64,000 bases of DNA from Hydractinia symbiolongicarpus (GCF_029227915.1 NC_079875.1:20079001-20143000); one strand, 5' to 3'. Counted from the first letter of the stretch, positions 33,251 to 45,560 are shown. Program-made: numbers and translations. The notes: generated by a model from the sequence alone, not told the origin.

Positions 33251-34870
33251 TCTCTATAATAATACGCCAGTTTTGTCTGTCTGTGACTTTTGCAAAGTGG
33301 ATAAAATTTCTTTGATAAAGTCTATAAAACATCGTCTATAAATTTGTTCTTTAATTTACCAAACTTTAACGCTAAAATAGTATTGACGTCAAAGGAAAGT
33401 TAATTAAGATTAGTGAAGCCATTACAGTGCACCTAAAATTTTGAGGCCAAATAAATTGGAAACGAGTTGGTGACGTCAATGTTTTTTAACCGCGTGGGTA
33501 ACTAGGGACCACCTGGGACCAATTTGGGTAATTTTCAGCGTTTGAACCTCTGCACAGTAAAAGCAACGAATAAACTAAATTTCGCCAAAATTTTTTGTAA
33601 TTGCACTGCTGACGTCAGCAAAAAATGTAAAACAGCCTAATATCTCTGCAACCGTTTGTCAAAAGTACATGATCCTATACATTTTCTTGATCAGCGTTTC
33701 AAGATCTATACAATGAAGGCAACAGGTATATAAATTTCTAAAAAGTATTTTAGGTCTTTACGGACCATTGCTGACGTCAGCATAATTTTTAAACCTTTAT
33801 ATCTTCTTAACTGTTGGTCAATAGCACATGATACTATACATTTTTCTCATCAGCGTTTCAAGCTCTGCAAATTACAGGAAACGGATAAACATTTTTTTGG
33901 TTCATGCACTGGCTGACGTCAGCAAAATTTTTAAACCCTTATATTTCATTAACCGTTCATCAAAAGCACAAGATCATATACCTTTTCTTGATGAACGCTT
34001 TAAGGTCTGCTCAGTAGAAGCAACGTGAAAACAAGATTCTAAATTTTTTTGTGGATGGGTTGCTGACGTCATCCAATTCAAATGATGCTTTTTTCTCATT
34101 TTTATCCTGCCTCAGTGGATTTCTCCACGGGCCTTATCGACTAGTCTATATAATAATACGCCAGTTCTGTCTGTCTGGCTGTCTGTGACTTTTGCAAAGT
34201 GGATTATATTCTTCACAATTTTCTTTAACAAATATAAAACATCGCCTATAAAATTGTTTTGTAATTTACCAAACTTTAACGTTAAAATAGTATTGACGTC
34301 AAGGGAAAGTTAATTAGGATTAGTGAAGCCATTACAGTGCGCTTAAAACTTTGAGGCCAAATAACTTAGAAACGAGGTGGTGACGTCAATGATTATTCAC
34401 CACGTGGGTAACTAGGGACCACCTGGGACCAATTTGGGTAATTTTCCAAACCTAGATCTTCAAATCCGTTTCGGAATGAACGGGTTTATGACGTCATCAA
34501 AAAACCTTTAAACCACAATATTTCCGTAACCGTTGGTCAAAAGTACATGATCCAATACATTTTCTTGATCAGTGTTTCAAGAGCTATAACATGAAGGCAA
34601 CGGGTATACAAATTTCGAAAAAATAATTTTCTGTACTTTTATTAGGGACTTTGCTAACGTCAGCAATATTTTTAAATCCGTAAATCTCATTAACCATTCA
34701 TCAAAAGCATGTGATCAGCGCTTTAAGGTCTATACAATAAAGGCAACGTAAAAACAAGGTTCTAATTTATTTTTTGTGGATGGGTTGCTGACGTCATCAA
34801 AATTCAAATAAAGCTTCTTTTTCATTTTTATCCTGCCTCAGTGGATATTTTCACGGGCTTTATCGACTAG
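33251..34870 (+). mobile_element. Two tandem family-1 Helitrons (duplicated copy)
   Basis: Copies at 33,251-34,144 and 34,145-34,870, equivalent to 28,631-30,233 in the first duplication unit, with CTAG/TC junctions at 33,247-33,252 and 34,141-34,146. Confidence 0.7.
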
Positions 34871-35109
34871 TAAAAAATAAAAATCGCTCTCGACAAATGT
34901 ATGCTTGTGCACTTCAGTCACTTCTCCGCCGCCATATTGAAATGGTATTTTTGTTCCAGCTTATCTTGTAAATGAATTTTGACGTCATTACGTTGCTCCA
35001 GTTATATGAGAGAGCCAAGGGAGGTTATATTACCAGTTGCCTAATTTCAGATGAAGCAACAAATCCAACGCCAAAACTCAAAATTTTATCGAAATAGTTC
35101 GCAGATGCA

Positions 35110-35224
<115 letters not shown>

Positions 35225-35834
35225 CAAGTTGTTTACCCAGGATATCCTCTTTAGTACCTATTGGTAATGCTATCAACGAGAATCCTGCGATGGGGGTCCT
35301 AGTGTATGTAAAGCTCCCATTTAAGCTACGAAGGTCGTGCAAGCACAGTAATCGCTCAACTAGACAATCGCTTAACTAGACAACCGTCCTATTCTCATGC
35401 GCGACGTTAATCAGAAAGGATAAATTTTAAATATAAGGCTAAATAATTTGGAAACGGGTGGAAATAAATGACGTCATCTCTTGCGTGGGTAACTAGGGAC
35501 TACCTGGGACCAATTTGGGTAAGTTTTCCAAACCTGGGTCACCGAATCCGTTCCGGAATGGACGGATTAATGACGTCATAAAAAATCTTTAAACCCTAAT
35601 ATCTCTGCATCCGTTTGTCAAAAGTACACGATCCTATACATTTTCTTGATCAGTATTTCAAGATCTATACGATAAAGGCAACTAGTATACACATTTCTAA
35701 AAATAATTTTCTTGTGTTTTGGCGGGTCTTTGCTGACGTCAGCGAAAATTTAAAAACCTTTATATCACCTTAGTCGTTTGTCGAAAACATATAATCCTAA
35801 ACGTTATTTTGATCAGCGTTTCAAATTATAAAGG

Positions 35835-38173
35835 CATGTTGAATGTGGTTATGGTTATAAGGTTGTGTGTAGATATGACAATAAATATAACAAACCAATA
35901 AAAATGTATAGAGGTGAAAATGCTACTTACAAATGTATGGAAGAGATGTTGAAGGAAGTTAGATACCACAAAAAAGCCAAAAAATGTCACATCTGTAATA
36001 AGGAATATATTGATACAGATTATGCGGATAATAATATTGTATGTGATCATTGCCATGTAACAGGAAAATATAGAGGATTAGCACATACTGATTGTAATTT
36101 AAATTATAGATTAACCGATAAAGTTCCAGTTATATTCCATAGTTTGAGAGGATATGATAGCCATTTCATAATGCAGCAAATTGGTGAAATTGTGAAAAAA
36201 CAATCATATAAAACCAAATATGGAGAATTGAAAGAAATGGATATTAATGTTATACCAAATAATATGGAAAAATATATGGCATTCATGTTGGGTAAACATT
36301 TAAAATTCATAGATAGTTTCCAATTTATGAGCTCTAGTTTGGAAAAATTGGTTGATAATCTACCTAAAACATCATTTAAATATATTTACAAAAGAGGAAT
36401 TCGATAATAAAAAGAAATTTGAACTTATGACTAAAAAAGGTGTATATCCCTACGATTATATGGATTCATTTGAGAAATTCAATGAAAATAAATTAGCATA
36501 CCAAAAAGATTTCTACAGTTTATTATTAGATGAAAATATCACAGATGATGATTACAAACATGCTAAAAGGGTATAGAAGAAATGTGAATTGAAAACAATG
36601 GGTGAATACCATGATTTATACCTATAATCCGATGTACTATTATTAGCCGATGTTTTTGAAAACTTTAGAAGTACATGTTTAGAATATTATAAATTAGATC
36701 CAGCACATTATTACACATCACAAGGATTATCATGGGACGCCATGTTGAAAATGACTGATGTGGAATTGGAATTGATGACAGATAATGACATGTTTCTGTT
36801 TATTGAGAAGGGTCTAAGAGGCGTATCATATATTTCAAACAGATATGCGAAATCAAATAATAAGTATACTGATGACTAATCCGGATGAAAAATCAAAGTA
36901 TATAATGTGTTTAGATGCTAACAATTTATATGGGTATGGAATGTCACAATATCTACCAACTGGTGGATTTAGATGGTTTACCGAAAGAGAGATAAAAAAA
37001 TGTGATCTAGCTAAATATGAAACAGATAGTAAAAAAGGGTTAATATTTGAATTTGATTTGGAATATCCAAAGGAACTACATGATATACATAATGATTATC
37101 CACTAGCACCAGAAAGAATGAATGTTACCAAAAATATGCTATCAAACTATTGTAAAAACTCCAGAAAAAGTATAATATATCAATTGGTGATGTCAGAAAA
37201 ATTAATCCCAACATTGGACAAAAAGGATCAATGCGTAGTGCACTACAGAAACTTACAATTATATATATCATCAGGATTAAAAGTTAAAAAAGTAGATAGA
37301 ATATTAGAATTTTATCAATCCCCATGGTTGAAAAATATATATTGATTTCAATACAAATAAACGAACATTTTGTAAAATCGCATTTGAAAAGGATTTCTTC
37401 AAACTTATGAATAACAGTGTATTTGGAAAAACGATGGAAAATATTAGAAAACGTGTGAATGTCGAACTTGTAACAAATAAGAAAAAACTAACGAAATTAA
37501 CATCAAAACCAACAATCAAATCATCAAAAATCTTCAATGAAAACCTTGTGGCTGTTCACAAATTTAAGGAAACATTAACATTAAACAGACCTGCATACGT
37601 TGGAATGTGCATTCTAGATTTATCCAAAACATTAATGTACGATTTTCACTATAATTATATCAAACATAAGTATAAAAATGATGCTAAACTATTATTCACA
37701 GAACAGATTCCCTAACATATGAAACTACAACCGATGATGCATATATGGATTTCTGGGGTGATAAGGATAAATTTGACAATAGTGACTACCAAGAATCATC
37801 ACAATTTTATAATACAGAAAAAAAGAAAGTTATTGGGAAAATGAAAGATGAGGCAGCAGGTGTACCAATACTCGAATTTGTGGGATTGAAATCCAAAATG
37901 TACGGTTATATTAAAGATAATGGTAAATCAGGAAAAACAGCGAAGGGTGTTAAGAAAAACATTATTAAGAATACAATAAAACATAAAGATTATAGGAAAA
38001 CATTATTTGAAAATAAACAGATGATACATAAAATGAGAACCATTGGAAGTGAAAAACATATATTGGGAAGTTATGAGATTAACAAAATATCACTCAGTTG
38101 TTTTGATGACAAGAGATATATCCATGATGATGGTATAACCAGTTATGCATACGGACATTGCAAAATATGTTAA
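35835..38173 (+). pseudogene. Protein-primed DNA polymerase B, Polinton A (N-terminus missing)
   Basis: Would replicate the element from its ends. Order: zinc-binding CHICNKEY/CDHCHVTG; exonuclease blocks VIFHSLRGYDSHFI and MGEYHDLYL; palm motif A CLDANNLYGYGM (intact); NSVFGKTMENIRKR (motif B); ILDLSKTLMYDFHYNYI; a motif C that is frameshifted by one missing base near 37,702; then the C-terminal VIGKMKDEAAGVPI, GVKKNIIKNTIKH and ISLSCFDDKRYI. Other breaks: a frameshift near 36,390, TAG near 36,574, TAA near 36,626, frameshifts near 36,870 and 37,340. The N-terminal domains are replaced by Helitron sequence. The stop codon (38,171-38,173) lies inside the right inverted repeat. Confidence 0.9.
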
Positions 38174-38232
38174 CTTTTTCTATTCCCTTTATTGTAGATA
38201 CATCAAAATAATCCATGAAATGGTACATCCAA
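38165..38232 (-). repeat. Polinton A right terminal inverted repeat
   Basis: Inverse of 8,117-8,184; includes the last codons and stop of the polymerase gene. Confidence 0.75.
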
Positions 38233-38457
38233 CGTATTTACTCAGCCTTAAAAAATATACAATTCCCAGGCATTTGCAACACTATAAACATACACTTGTA
38301 GACCCTCCTAAATGGTAAAATATAGCCTTCTGAAAGTATGTGTGGTATAGTAAACCCTAAATATGGATTCCCCATTCCTTTCCATGTTTGAGGATTATTA
38401 ACCCTGCAACATATGATGGTGGAATGAGGTTTCATAAGGCGAAGCCAAAGGGTCTAC
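38233..38457. other. AT-rich spacer
   Basis: Between the Polinton A end and the Harbinger fragment. No gene or repeat that I can support; a short Lys-poor open frame on the minus strand is not convincing. Confidence 0.3.
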
Positions 38458-38535
38458 AAGTAGTCATAGGTATGGGGTGTTCTAGGAAAGTTTGGTATAC
38501 CAAACTGTCCTAGAACCCCATACCTATAACTACTT
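38458..38535. repeat. 78-bp near-perfect palindrome
   Basis: Two ~38-base arms (AAGTAGT.ATAGGTATGGGG...) meet at GGTATACC with only two mismatches and a 2-base insertion. It forms the downstream edge of the transposase fragment and contains its last codons. Confidence 0.85.
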
Positions 38536-39600
38536 TCAACATATTGTTCAGTGCAGTCACCAATACCTTCACATTTGTTTAAAGTACTAGAAAAATGATG
38601 GTGCTTATATGCCAGTGTTTCATCAGGTGTTGGCCAATATATTAGTTGTTCAAGTTCCAAACTAAGAAAAATGATGAATGTTGTAATAATGTTGGAGGCA
38701 TGCCCAGTCGATATTCCAAATCTAAAAGCTAAGTCAGCAACAGGCGCATCAAGTGTTATCCTCATCAACGTCAATAATATTTCATTCTCTAAGCTTAGAG
38801 AACAATTTGGACCAGGTTTTTTTTGACAAAACAATTTGGCTGGACTTTTGATGATGGACATCCTGTGTACAATTCAATTTTTTTAATACTCTGGATGCAA
38901 TCCCATGACATTCTTTTATTAATTGTATTCAATGACAATTTGCTGGAAGTTGTGGATGCAGTGGACAATGTAGGCATTAAAATATTGGCATTACTAGTTG
39001 GTGATAACATTGGAATATCTAATTCTAAAGCAGACATTGATGAGGTTAAGCAAGTGGGTGATCACAGTTTTATCCCACTAGCTGGTGATAATAATGAAAG
39101 ATCTGTTAATGAACTGGTTAGTGACATTAACAAAGAGGCATTTTTAGAAGTTAGATCAAGTGTGACACCAAAGTCAATTTCATCTACATTGTCTGGTTCT
39201 GTTTTGACACCATCTGAAGCAGTTGAAGATGGAACAAATATATCTCTTTTTCAATTTTTGTTGGGAAGAAAAACTCTTTCTTTTGGTGCTTTTCTCTTTT
39301 TTGAGTTTTCATCTGTACCATAACCTTTTAAATACAATGTGGGTAAAGGGCTTGCATCTGTCGGTTTTCCATATTCAAAATGATTTGAACAGATCACATG
39401 ATGTTTTTTAAACACAAAATACTTTCTGTTGCAAGCCCCCCTTAGTATACAACTTAGGGTTTCTACAAGTGTAAAAACGTAGCTCTAAACTTCCATTAAA
39501 TGCAGTGATGTGCGACAATGACATCTTTTTCTGGATATTTACGAGCATTGTTACCTGCTCCCATAGCACAACGATCATTAATTCCCATAACGATAATTAT
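38470..39600 (-). pseudogene. THAP-domain Harbinger/ISL2EU-type transposase fragment
   Basis: On the minus strand: a degenerate THAP zinc finger (39,600-39,340; NNARKYPEKDVIVAHH, CRNPKLYTK, ICSNHFEYGKPTDASPLPTL), a charged linker (to ~38,950), YTGCPSSKVQPNCF, then the helix-turn-helix of DDE_Tnp_4 transposases (SLENEILLTLMRITLD and LAFRFGISTGHASNI, 38,800-38,690) and the start of the nuclease domain with IYWPTPDET and GDCTEQYVESS (first Asp). The rest of the nuclease is lost at the palindrome. Frameshifts near 38,825, 39,290 and 39,430. This domain order is that of animal ISL2EU/Harbinger elements. Confidence 0.75.
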
Positions 39601-39987
39601 GCTTCAATAAAAACCACAGAACAACAGTACACATGAAAAGCGACTACCTTCGTTTTCAAGGTTTGTTTTGATTTGAGATACCCTGATTTTCCCATACTGC
39701 TTTTTCATAAATTCAAAAATGGTAGTACTATCAGTAAAAAGGTCTATTGTTGCACATGTTTATATTTTTAGACGTTTTGTTTCAGAATAATGCAGATTGT
39801 GAGCAACCTCGATCCCACGGCTTTTTTCTCTTTTTGCCATCCCGTAATAAATGAGACAAAGAGCCTGGGGTGGAGGTTGAAATGTGAGTTTTGAAAATAT
39901 AAATTACTGTGTTGTATGTCTTTGTTTGGTATCCGTTACATCGAATTAATGAGAGATTCAGTGGATTCTTTCACGAGAATTCAGCTA
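39601..39987 (+). mobile_element. Helitron family 2, 3' end
   Basis: Ends with GTGGATTCTTTCACGAGAATTCAGCTAG: an imperfect GTGGA/TCCAC-type hairpin and CTAG at 39,984-39,987. The last ~80 bases resemble those before 2,977. It is the likely partner of the 5' end at 7,059. No gene seen in the rest of the stretch. Confidence 0.55.
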
Positions 39988-42486
39988 GTATAATATAATC
40001 TTTTTCCTTATTGTGACCTAAAAACAGATAGTGTTTAAAACTTGAAATTATATTGAATTGTGTCACTTTGCTTCCCTTTTTAACCGTTTCTACAAATGAA
40101 AAAGTTAATATCAGATTCAGATAATTTAAAATATATTACATCAAGATTCAATAAAAGAAATAATAGTATTTTTATCAAAAATGTTTCAAATTATCTCGAA
40201 TGTTTAACTTAACTTTGTTGGGGGTCGAAAATATGAAGATTTTATTTTACAATTTGGTAACATTATTTAAAAATCTTTCTTTTGAGCCTTTACAGAATTC
40301 GAAAATCCTTCTAGAAGATGAGTTATTAGTGTTTTTTAAAAAATAGATAATTTCGGATATATATTTTAGAAAACACCGCCGTCCACATGGAATGCAACAA
40401 AAAATACCTCCCGCACCACAAGGGTTAAGGGACAGGCCACCCCATGGGTTTTAACGCAGATTAATGATCTATATTATAATACTCGCCGTAGGTTTGTCTG
40501 TCTGTTTGTGAGCCAAAATGGTAGCTGCGAGTAGCTACGGACGAGTTTCTGCGGATTGATTTGTCAACGGGCTTACGACTAGTCTACATAATAATACTGT
40601 ATCCTGTGTATTCAAAATAGTTGCGCGCACTTTATTTCGAACCCTCTGCAGAGTTATTTCATTACTTCATTCTAACAGGTGAACAAGGATGCACGAAATA
40701 CCAATACAGGAAATGTATGTACGATGGCAAATTCCCGTGGATTTTTCCACGAGTTAACGACTAGTACATCTGTGATCTTAATATGGTAGCTGTTAGTAGT
40801 GACGGGCGAGTTGACGACCAGCGTAACATTAAAAACAAGTAATGTTTACCTGAAATGTAATTAGATGGCAGAGTAGAGAAGATATTGTATGTGTAATTAT
40901 GTTTTTCACATAAAATGTTTACATGTATAAGCTTGCCAAGATATTCTTCATACTTGCAAGAGCTCTGTAATAAAAGCGAACAAGCGAGTTAGCTATTAAT
41001 ACATAAATAATCAACGAAAGAGCCAAATAGTGGAATTAAAATAGGAACGTAATAAACGTAATGATTGAAGTCAGTTAAAACGTCACTACGTTTTAACTGA
41101 CTTCAAGTACTGTCTTGTAGCTGCGTAATAACACGGCTGAAAACTCACTAAAATAAACAACAAAGTAAAAGTACTTACTACTCGTGTTAAAACTAAATTT
41201 ATTCGTAAAATTTTGTGAAATAGAAAACAACTGCCGGGTTGTACCACATTCTTCCACGAGGTACCTCTGTATTCTTTATATTTTAGTAATGAAATTGAGC
41301 ATGGTTCCAGAAATGTTGGTCCACTCCAAATAACATCAGCTTCTTTTTTAAAATGTGTAACTAACAAAATAACAAAAAATAGAAAATATTGAGATAAATG
41401 TTTTGTAAAAATAAAGGTTATATGCTAGTATTATTTAGCCTACGAAAAGTCATAGACCTGTGATTATGTGCATACACGTTTTTTTTATAAGAAACGCCTC
41501 TTTAGGGGCTGTTCATATGGAAAATATTTCCTCAGGAACCGGTTAAATGTTTCAGCATGATATCAAGTCGAGATCTCGGGTTGTTTACAAACCCTTAACA
41601 AATTTTAGTTTAGGGTGCGCATGGTCGAGATCTCGGTAAGAAGGTAATAATGCATTTTCCCATATGAACAGAAGTTTCCTCGGTAGGCGAGGTAAATTTA
41701 TGTCGATTCGGTATAATTTTCAAAAATAAACAATAGATTCTTATCACAATAAACAATAGAAACTTATCACATGGTATTTTCTCCCCCGAGGAAAGTTTTC
41801 TCGCCCATGCCATATGAACAGAAAGTAAAAATTATATCATGCTGAAATATTTCCTCATTAACCGAGGATATATTTCGCATATGAACAGCCCCTTACTTCA
41901 GGTTGAGATTGCTTACTTGCAATATATGCAGAAAAAGTGGATTGAAACTTTTACTCTTGCTAAAAAGCTTTTTAAATATATAAAAAGGGGTCTGTCTTTA
42001 TAAAATTTGATAAAATCTCCTTTATAGTTAAGAAACATCCAGGCGGATCTTTAAACTTATTTGTTATATATAAAAAAATGTAAGTTGTTATGTAAAGTAT
42101 GATGTATTTATAAGCTTTATGAGTTGTTTAAAAATATTATTTATATTTTTAAGTATATTCTGTATATTTTTCCAGAAAATTGTAGAAGTGATGAATGCTT
42201 TTATCTAAATATTTAACTTCGTGCATTTCGATTTACAACAATCATAAAAACTTTAGGTTTTACCTGTGGTGTTCAAATCAGTTAATATGTCAATATCGTA
42301 TATACAATTAAAACTTCCTTCAAATTTCAAAGCTGTTTGCGATGGTAAGCATCTTTTCTCCTCGTCGGCATATTTGATGACGTCTATTATTCCATTTCTA
42401 TCGCGAAATCGAGTTACAGTTACTTTTGATATAACTAAGGATACTGAAAGTGATAGAAGGATAATCACTTCTTTGGTAAAAGTCAT
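39971..42486 (-). CDS. Putative host gene, four exons, secreted ~212-residue protein
   Basis: Exons on the minus strand: 42,486-42,264, 41,360-41,179, 40,964-40,850, 40,089-39,971. All introns are GT-AG with good sites (ACAG|GTAAAA; GTA|GTAAGT; CAG|GTAAAC; acceptors after long T-rich tracts), and phases agree (1, 0, 1), so one open frame runs throughout. The protein starts MTFTKEVIILLSLSVSLVIS, a clear signal peptide, then a mixed sequence with scattered Cys (RCLPS, FNCIYD, LEPCSIS, GSCFLF, SSCKYE, ILCEKH). No family recognised. Intron 1 holds a Harbinger-type MITE, intron 2 a hairpin, intron 3 two mini-Helitrons. The stop codon comes from the Helitron terminus at 39,971-39,987, so the original C-terminus may be lost. 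Confidence 0.6.
40468..40764 (+). mobile_element. Two tandem mini-Helitrons
   Basis: 40,468-40,582 (115 bases) and 40,583-40,764 (182 bases). Both start TCTA.AT.ATAATACT after A or CTAG and end CGACTAG. The second has a perfect CGTGGATTTTTCCACG hairpin before its end. They lie in the last intron of the host gene. Confidence 0.65.
41065..41106. repeat. Perfect 19-bp inverted repeat in intron 2
   Basis: TTGAAGTCAGTTAAAACGT, 4-base loop CACT, then the exact reverse complement. It may be the remnant of a foldback element. Confidence 0.85.
41505..41892. mobile_element. Harbinger-type MITE
   Basis: 388 bases with ~60-base inverted repeats beginning GGGGCTGTTCATATG and ending CATATGAACAGCCCC, flanked by TTA on both sides (41,502-41,504; 41,893-41,895). 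A 3-bp TTA target duplication and GGGGCTGTT ends fit the PIF/Harbinger superfamily. No coding capacity. It lies in intron 1 of the host gene. Confidence 0.85.
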
Positions 42487-44381
42487 GACCCGGTTTTGTC
42501 CTAAAAATTAAAAATAAGCCAATAAAATGTAATTTAAAGAAATTAACTTCTTTTATTTCCTTCACGTATTAATTTTTTAGCTGCTTCGTTATTTGCTTTT
42601 TTGTTTGTTTCTTTTGGGCACTTTCTGTTTCTGTTTAATTTTGTCTCTTAGTTTTCATCTAAAGAAATGAACATGCGCGCCCGAACTAAAGCATTTATTT
42701 CTTTTGGAGAAGTCCTCTCGTAGAGGTACACAATATGCAGTAAACAACACTTTCGCACATTATCTAGCCCACCTTATAAAAACACACTCGAACGAGGCTG
42801 TCAATTTTGAAGTCATGAAGATATAAGCAGAAACATTAAAATTCTACTTAAGCAGTACTTCATGTTTTACCTGAGTTAGCTCTGTAGCTCCAGCCATCGT
42901 CTAATGTATGGTCCTATTTTTGCTCTTCTTTCCCTTGTAATGTTGAAATTGAAGTACAGTCCGAAGTCTTCAACATTGTACAGACAGAGAATTTCATTTG
43001 TGTCATTTTTCCTTTGTATGAAGTTGCGCCACACTTTTGATATTTTTTGCTAAACTTTTTATTTATCTCAACAATTTTGTACAGAATTGTAAAAGATTTT
43101 TAAAATTTTAAAATTACTATTTTCAATCGAATAAAGGTAAAATGTAGAAAACACAAAACTCGGAATAAACTTTGCTAGCAAAAAGATAAAATAAGATAAA
43201 ATTTACGGAAAAAAATTGCGCTTACTTGTTGCATTGAACTGTGTTTGAAATATTTAAAAACTCGTCAACACCATGTCATTTTCGAGTGTCAAGCTTATTA
43301 TACATATAATAACATAAACAAGCCACGATCGTACCTTTCTGTGTTTCTTCTAAAATTTTATTGCAAAATATCACTAAAAAATCTTATGTTCATATCATAA
43401 TACGATGCTCTATTTTTACAGCACATCATCCATACGTAATGAAAGTCAAAACATTGATTTAAAACACTAATGATATATAATAATCAGAAGGGAATGACAT
43501 CTGAATGCTTGTTGGTTTCAAGTAAAAAAACGTTGCTTCCGCTCTGATTAGATGCCTTGTAGCTAAAATTTTGCCAAATTTCTAAAAGAGTTGAAACTTA
43601 CAGCCTTTTTCAATTTTACATAATGTGGAAACGATCAGTGACTCCAGGTGACGCTTCCATATTCATCCCCACTCGATTACGAGTTCGTTAAGTTAAAATA
43701 AAACACACTACAATATTTTGATATTATATGTAAAAAACATGTACAATGCCAAACCTTATTTGCACTTCAATTAAAAATACTTGTGAAAGCACGCTTCAGT
43801 TAAGAAAAGTGAGAAAGAAACGCATTTCGTGGATAGACAGTTGATTCCTTGCTATCATGGGCCTATGTGGCTAAGTCTTAAAATTGTATAAAAAAGATTC
43901 AAGCCCACTGGTATATTTAATTTAAACCATGGAGTATTTATTCCGCTTTAATTGGAACTAATAACAGGAGTGACTGCATAGGTTTCATATTTTTTGAAAT
44001 TTTACTAAAATTTTACTTAAGCACAGAGAAAATATTAAAAAAAAAAAAAAAACAATTTCGTGTTTTAATTATAATCAAATAGAAAGTAATGCACACAACA
44101 TCTTCAGTGTGTGTACTATACTTCTGAAATGCAGCAATTAATTAGTGGACAATTTGAAGTAATTAGTCTTATTACACTATTGACAGCTTCAAAGACACAA
44201 ATAGTGCTGAAATTGAACAATTTTAATTCCACTTTTGATATAAAGAAAAAATCCGGCTAATCAGCGCAACATCTGTCAGTATTTGTCGTATTAGACAAGT
44301 ATATTTGCACACTAAACGCACAAGTTCCGGAAGATGTCGCTATATTTAGTGTATCTTTTAGCGCAACACAGGAATAACAAC
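42487..44381. other. AT-rich non-coding stretch upstream of the host gene
   Basis: No open frame, RNA gene or clear repeat that I can support, apart from an A tract of about 16 at 44,037-44,052. It would include the promoter of the host gene on the minus strand. Confidence 0.4.
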
Positions 44382-44639
44382 TCAGGATACTTCTTTTATC
44401 AACTTTAAGAAGATACTTGCCACTACAATCATGGACAAAATTGCCAAAATAAAGGCAGTTTTATCGTCATTTTTCAAACGCGGCCAAGGGTAAGATGGCT
44501 GCAAGCGTAGGCCAGGTAAAGGGCGTTTAAAGTTTGCCAGTAACATTATCTTTAGCGCCCGCACAACAAAATAATTAACATCGCCGCCAACGAAGGTCGC
44601 AAATATCGTAGAGACTAGTCGTGCTGACGTCAGCAACAA
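44382..44639 (-). other. Doubtful open frame next to a Helitron-type junction
   Basis: 85 codons with a C-terminal hydrophobic helix (TAFILAILSMIVVASIF). It starts within a TGACGTCAGCACGACTAG|TCTCTACG junction of the Helitron family-1 type, read on the minus strand (~44,615). It may be a chance frame in repeat sequence. Confidence 0.25.
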
Positions 44640-44659
44640 TTAGATAGTATGGATTTAAC

Positions 44660-45560
44660 CAAATACGGTGGACTATCTCCATCTCGAACTAGCGAGGGAC
44701 CAAAAAATTGTTCGAGATAGAAAACGTTTGAGATAAAAAAAATTCTCATAAAAATTGAATTTTTGTTAACAAAGCAAAAGGGGGTATAAAAGGTTTATTG
44801 AAGGTGCATTAGACTTTTCACTTTCAAATGCTCGGACGCATTTAAACGTTGTTTTATGAAATATTATACATTAGATTTTTTTTAAAAAAATCTGTAATAT
44901 CTCCTTGCTTGAGATATTTCAGTTCTTTTGTTTTCAAAATAAGTCTTTTTAAACTGCCCACTTTCGTCGCTAAGCATGTCATTATCTTTTAACGCATCTA
45001 AAGCAGATTCAATTTCTGATCTCGACTGATTTTCCACAACAGGATAGGAAACTTACAACCTTTCCTCGTTAACGTGCTTTGAGGCTGCATATGCCAACTT
45101 GACCCATTGGAGTATCAACGTTGTAATTTGTGGTAAAAGAACATGTTGAAAGTTGGTTAAATTTGTGATTGGGGGGGGGACTGGGCAATTGTCAATGATT
45201 AAATTACTGAAGTAACGAGGATTTCTTGATTTCACACTTGCAGCCGCCATTCCAGTAAACCTAACCTTGATTTTCTTTCCACTGGAGCACTTTTCTTTTT
45301 TCAGATGATAGGTTTTATTTGGAAAACATTGGTAGCAAAGACCAAATTCGTCGGCATTAAAGGTATCTTCCAACTTATAGTTAGAAAAAATCTTTGGTGG
45401 GGTTGTTTTGGTTCAAGAGCGAGTCATCTTTTTTGTAGAGGAGTTGATTTGCCACCAATTACTTTCAACGAGACGTTGTGCCTTTAAAATCAAAATAAAA
45501 AAATCAAAATCAAAAACAGTGAAAACCAGTTGTAGTTCGAATGTCACTTTCGAGTCTACA
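44660..45560 (-). pseudogene. Tigger/pogo-type transposase fragment
   Basis: DDE_1 nuclease part on the minus strand: KLEDTFNADEFGLCYQCFPN with the first Asp (~45,370), KTYHLKKEKCSSGKKIKVR, TGMAAASVKSRNPRYF, then LIIDNCPVPPP with the second Asp and VLLPQITTLIL. The C-terminus is absent. Upstream traces (45,560-45,380) are out of frame. About 350 bases downstream lies 'ctcgaactagcgagggacc...gttcgagatag' (44,684-44,721), the style of repeated C-T-C-G-A ends seen in Tigger elements, so the 3' terminus is probably near 44,660. Confidence 0.75.

Noticed and set aside
38823-39323. 166-codon plus-strand frame
   Set aside because: Antisense to the acidic linker of the THAP/Harbinger transposase; the minus strand has recognisable motifs on both sides.
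43870-43925. Possible tRNA or SINE (GATTCAAGCCC resembles a B box)
   Set aside because: No matching A box at the right distance, and no acceptor or anticodon stem pairs can be drawn.
44382-44639. Tail-anchored membrane protein
   Set aside because: Kept only as a doubtful frame: it begins inside a Helitron junction and has no supporting splice or promoter signals.
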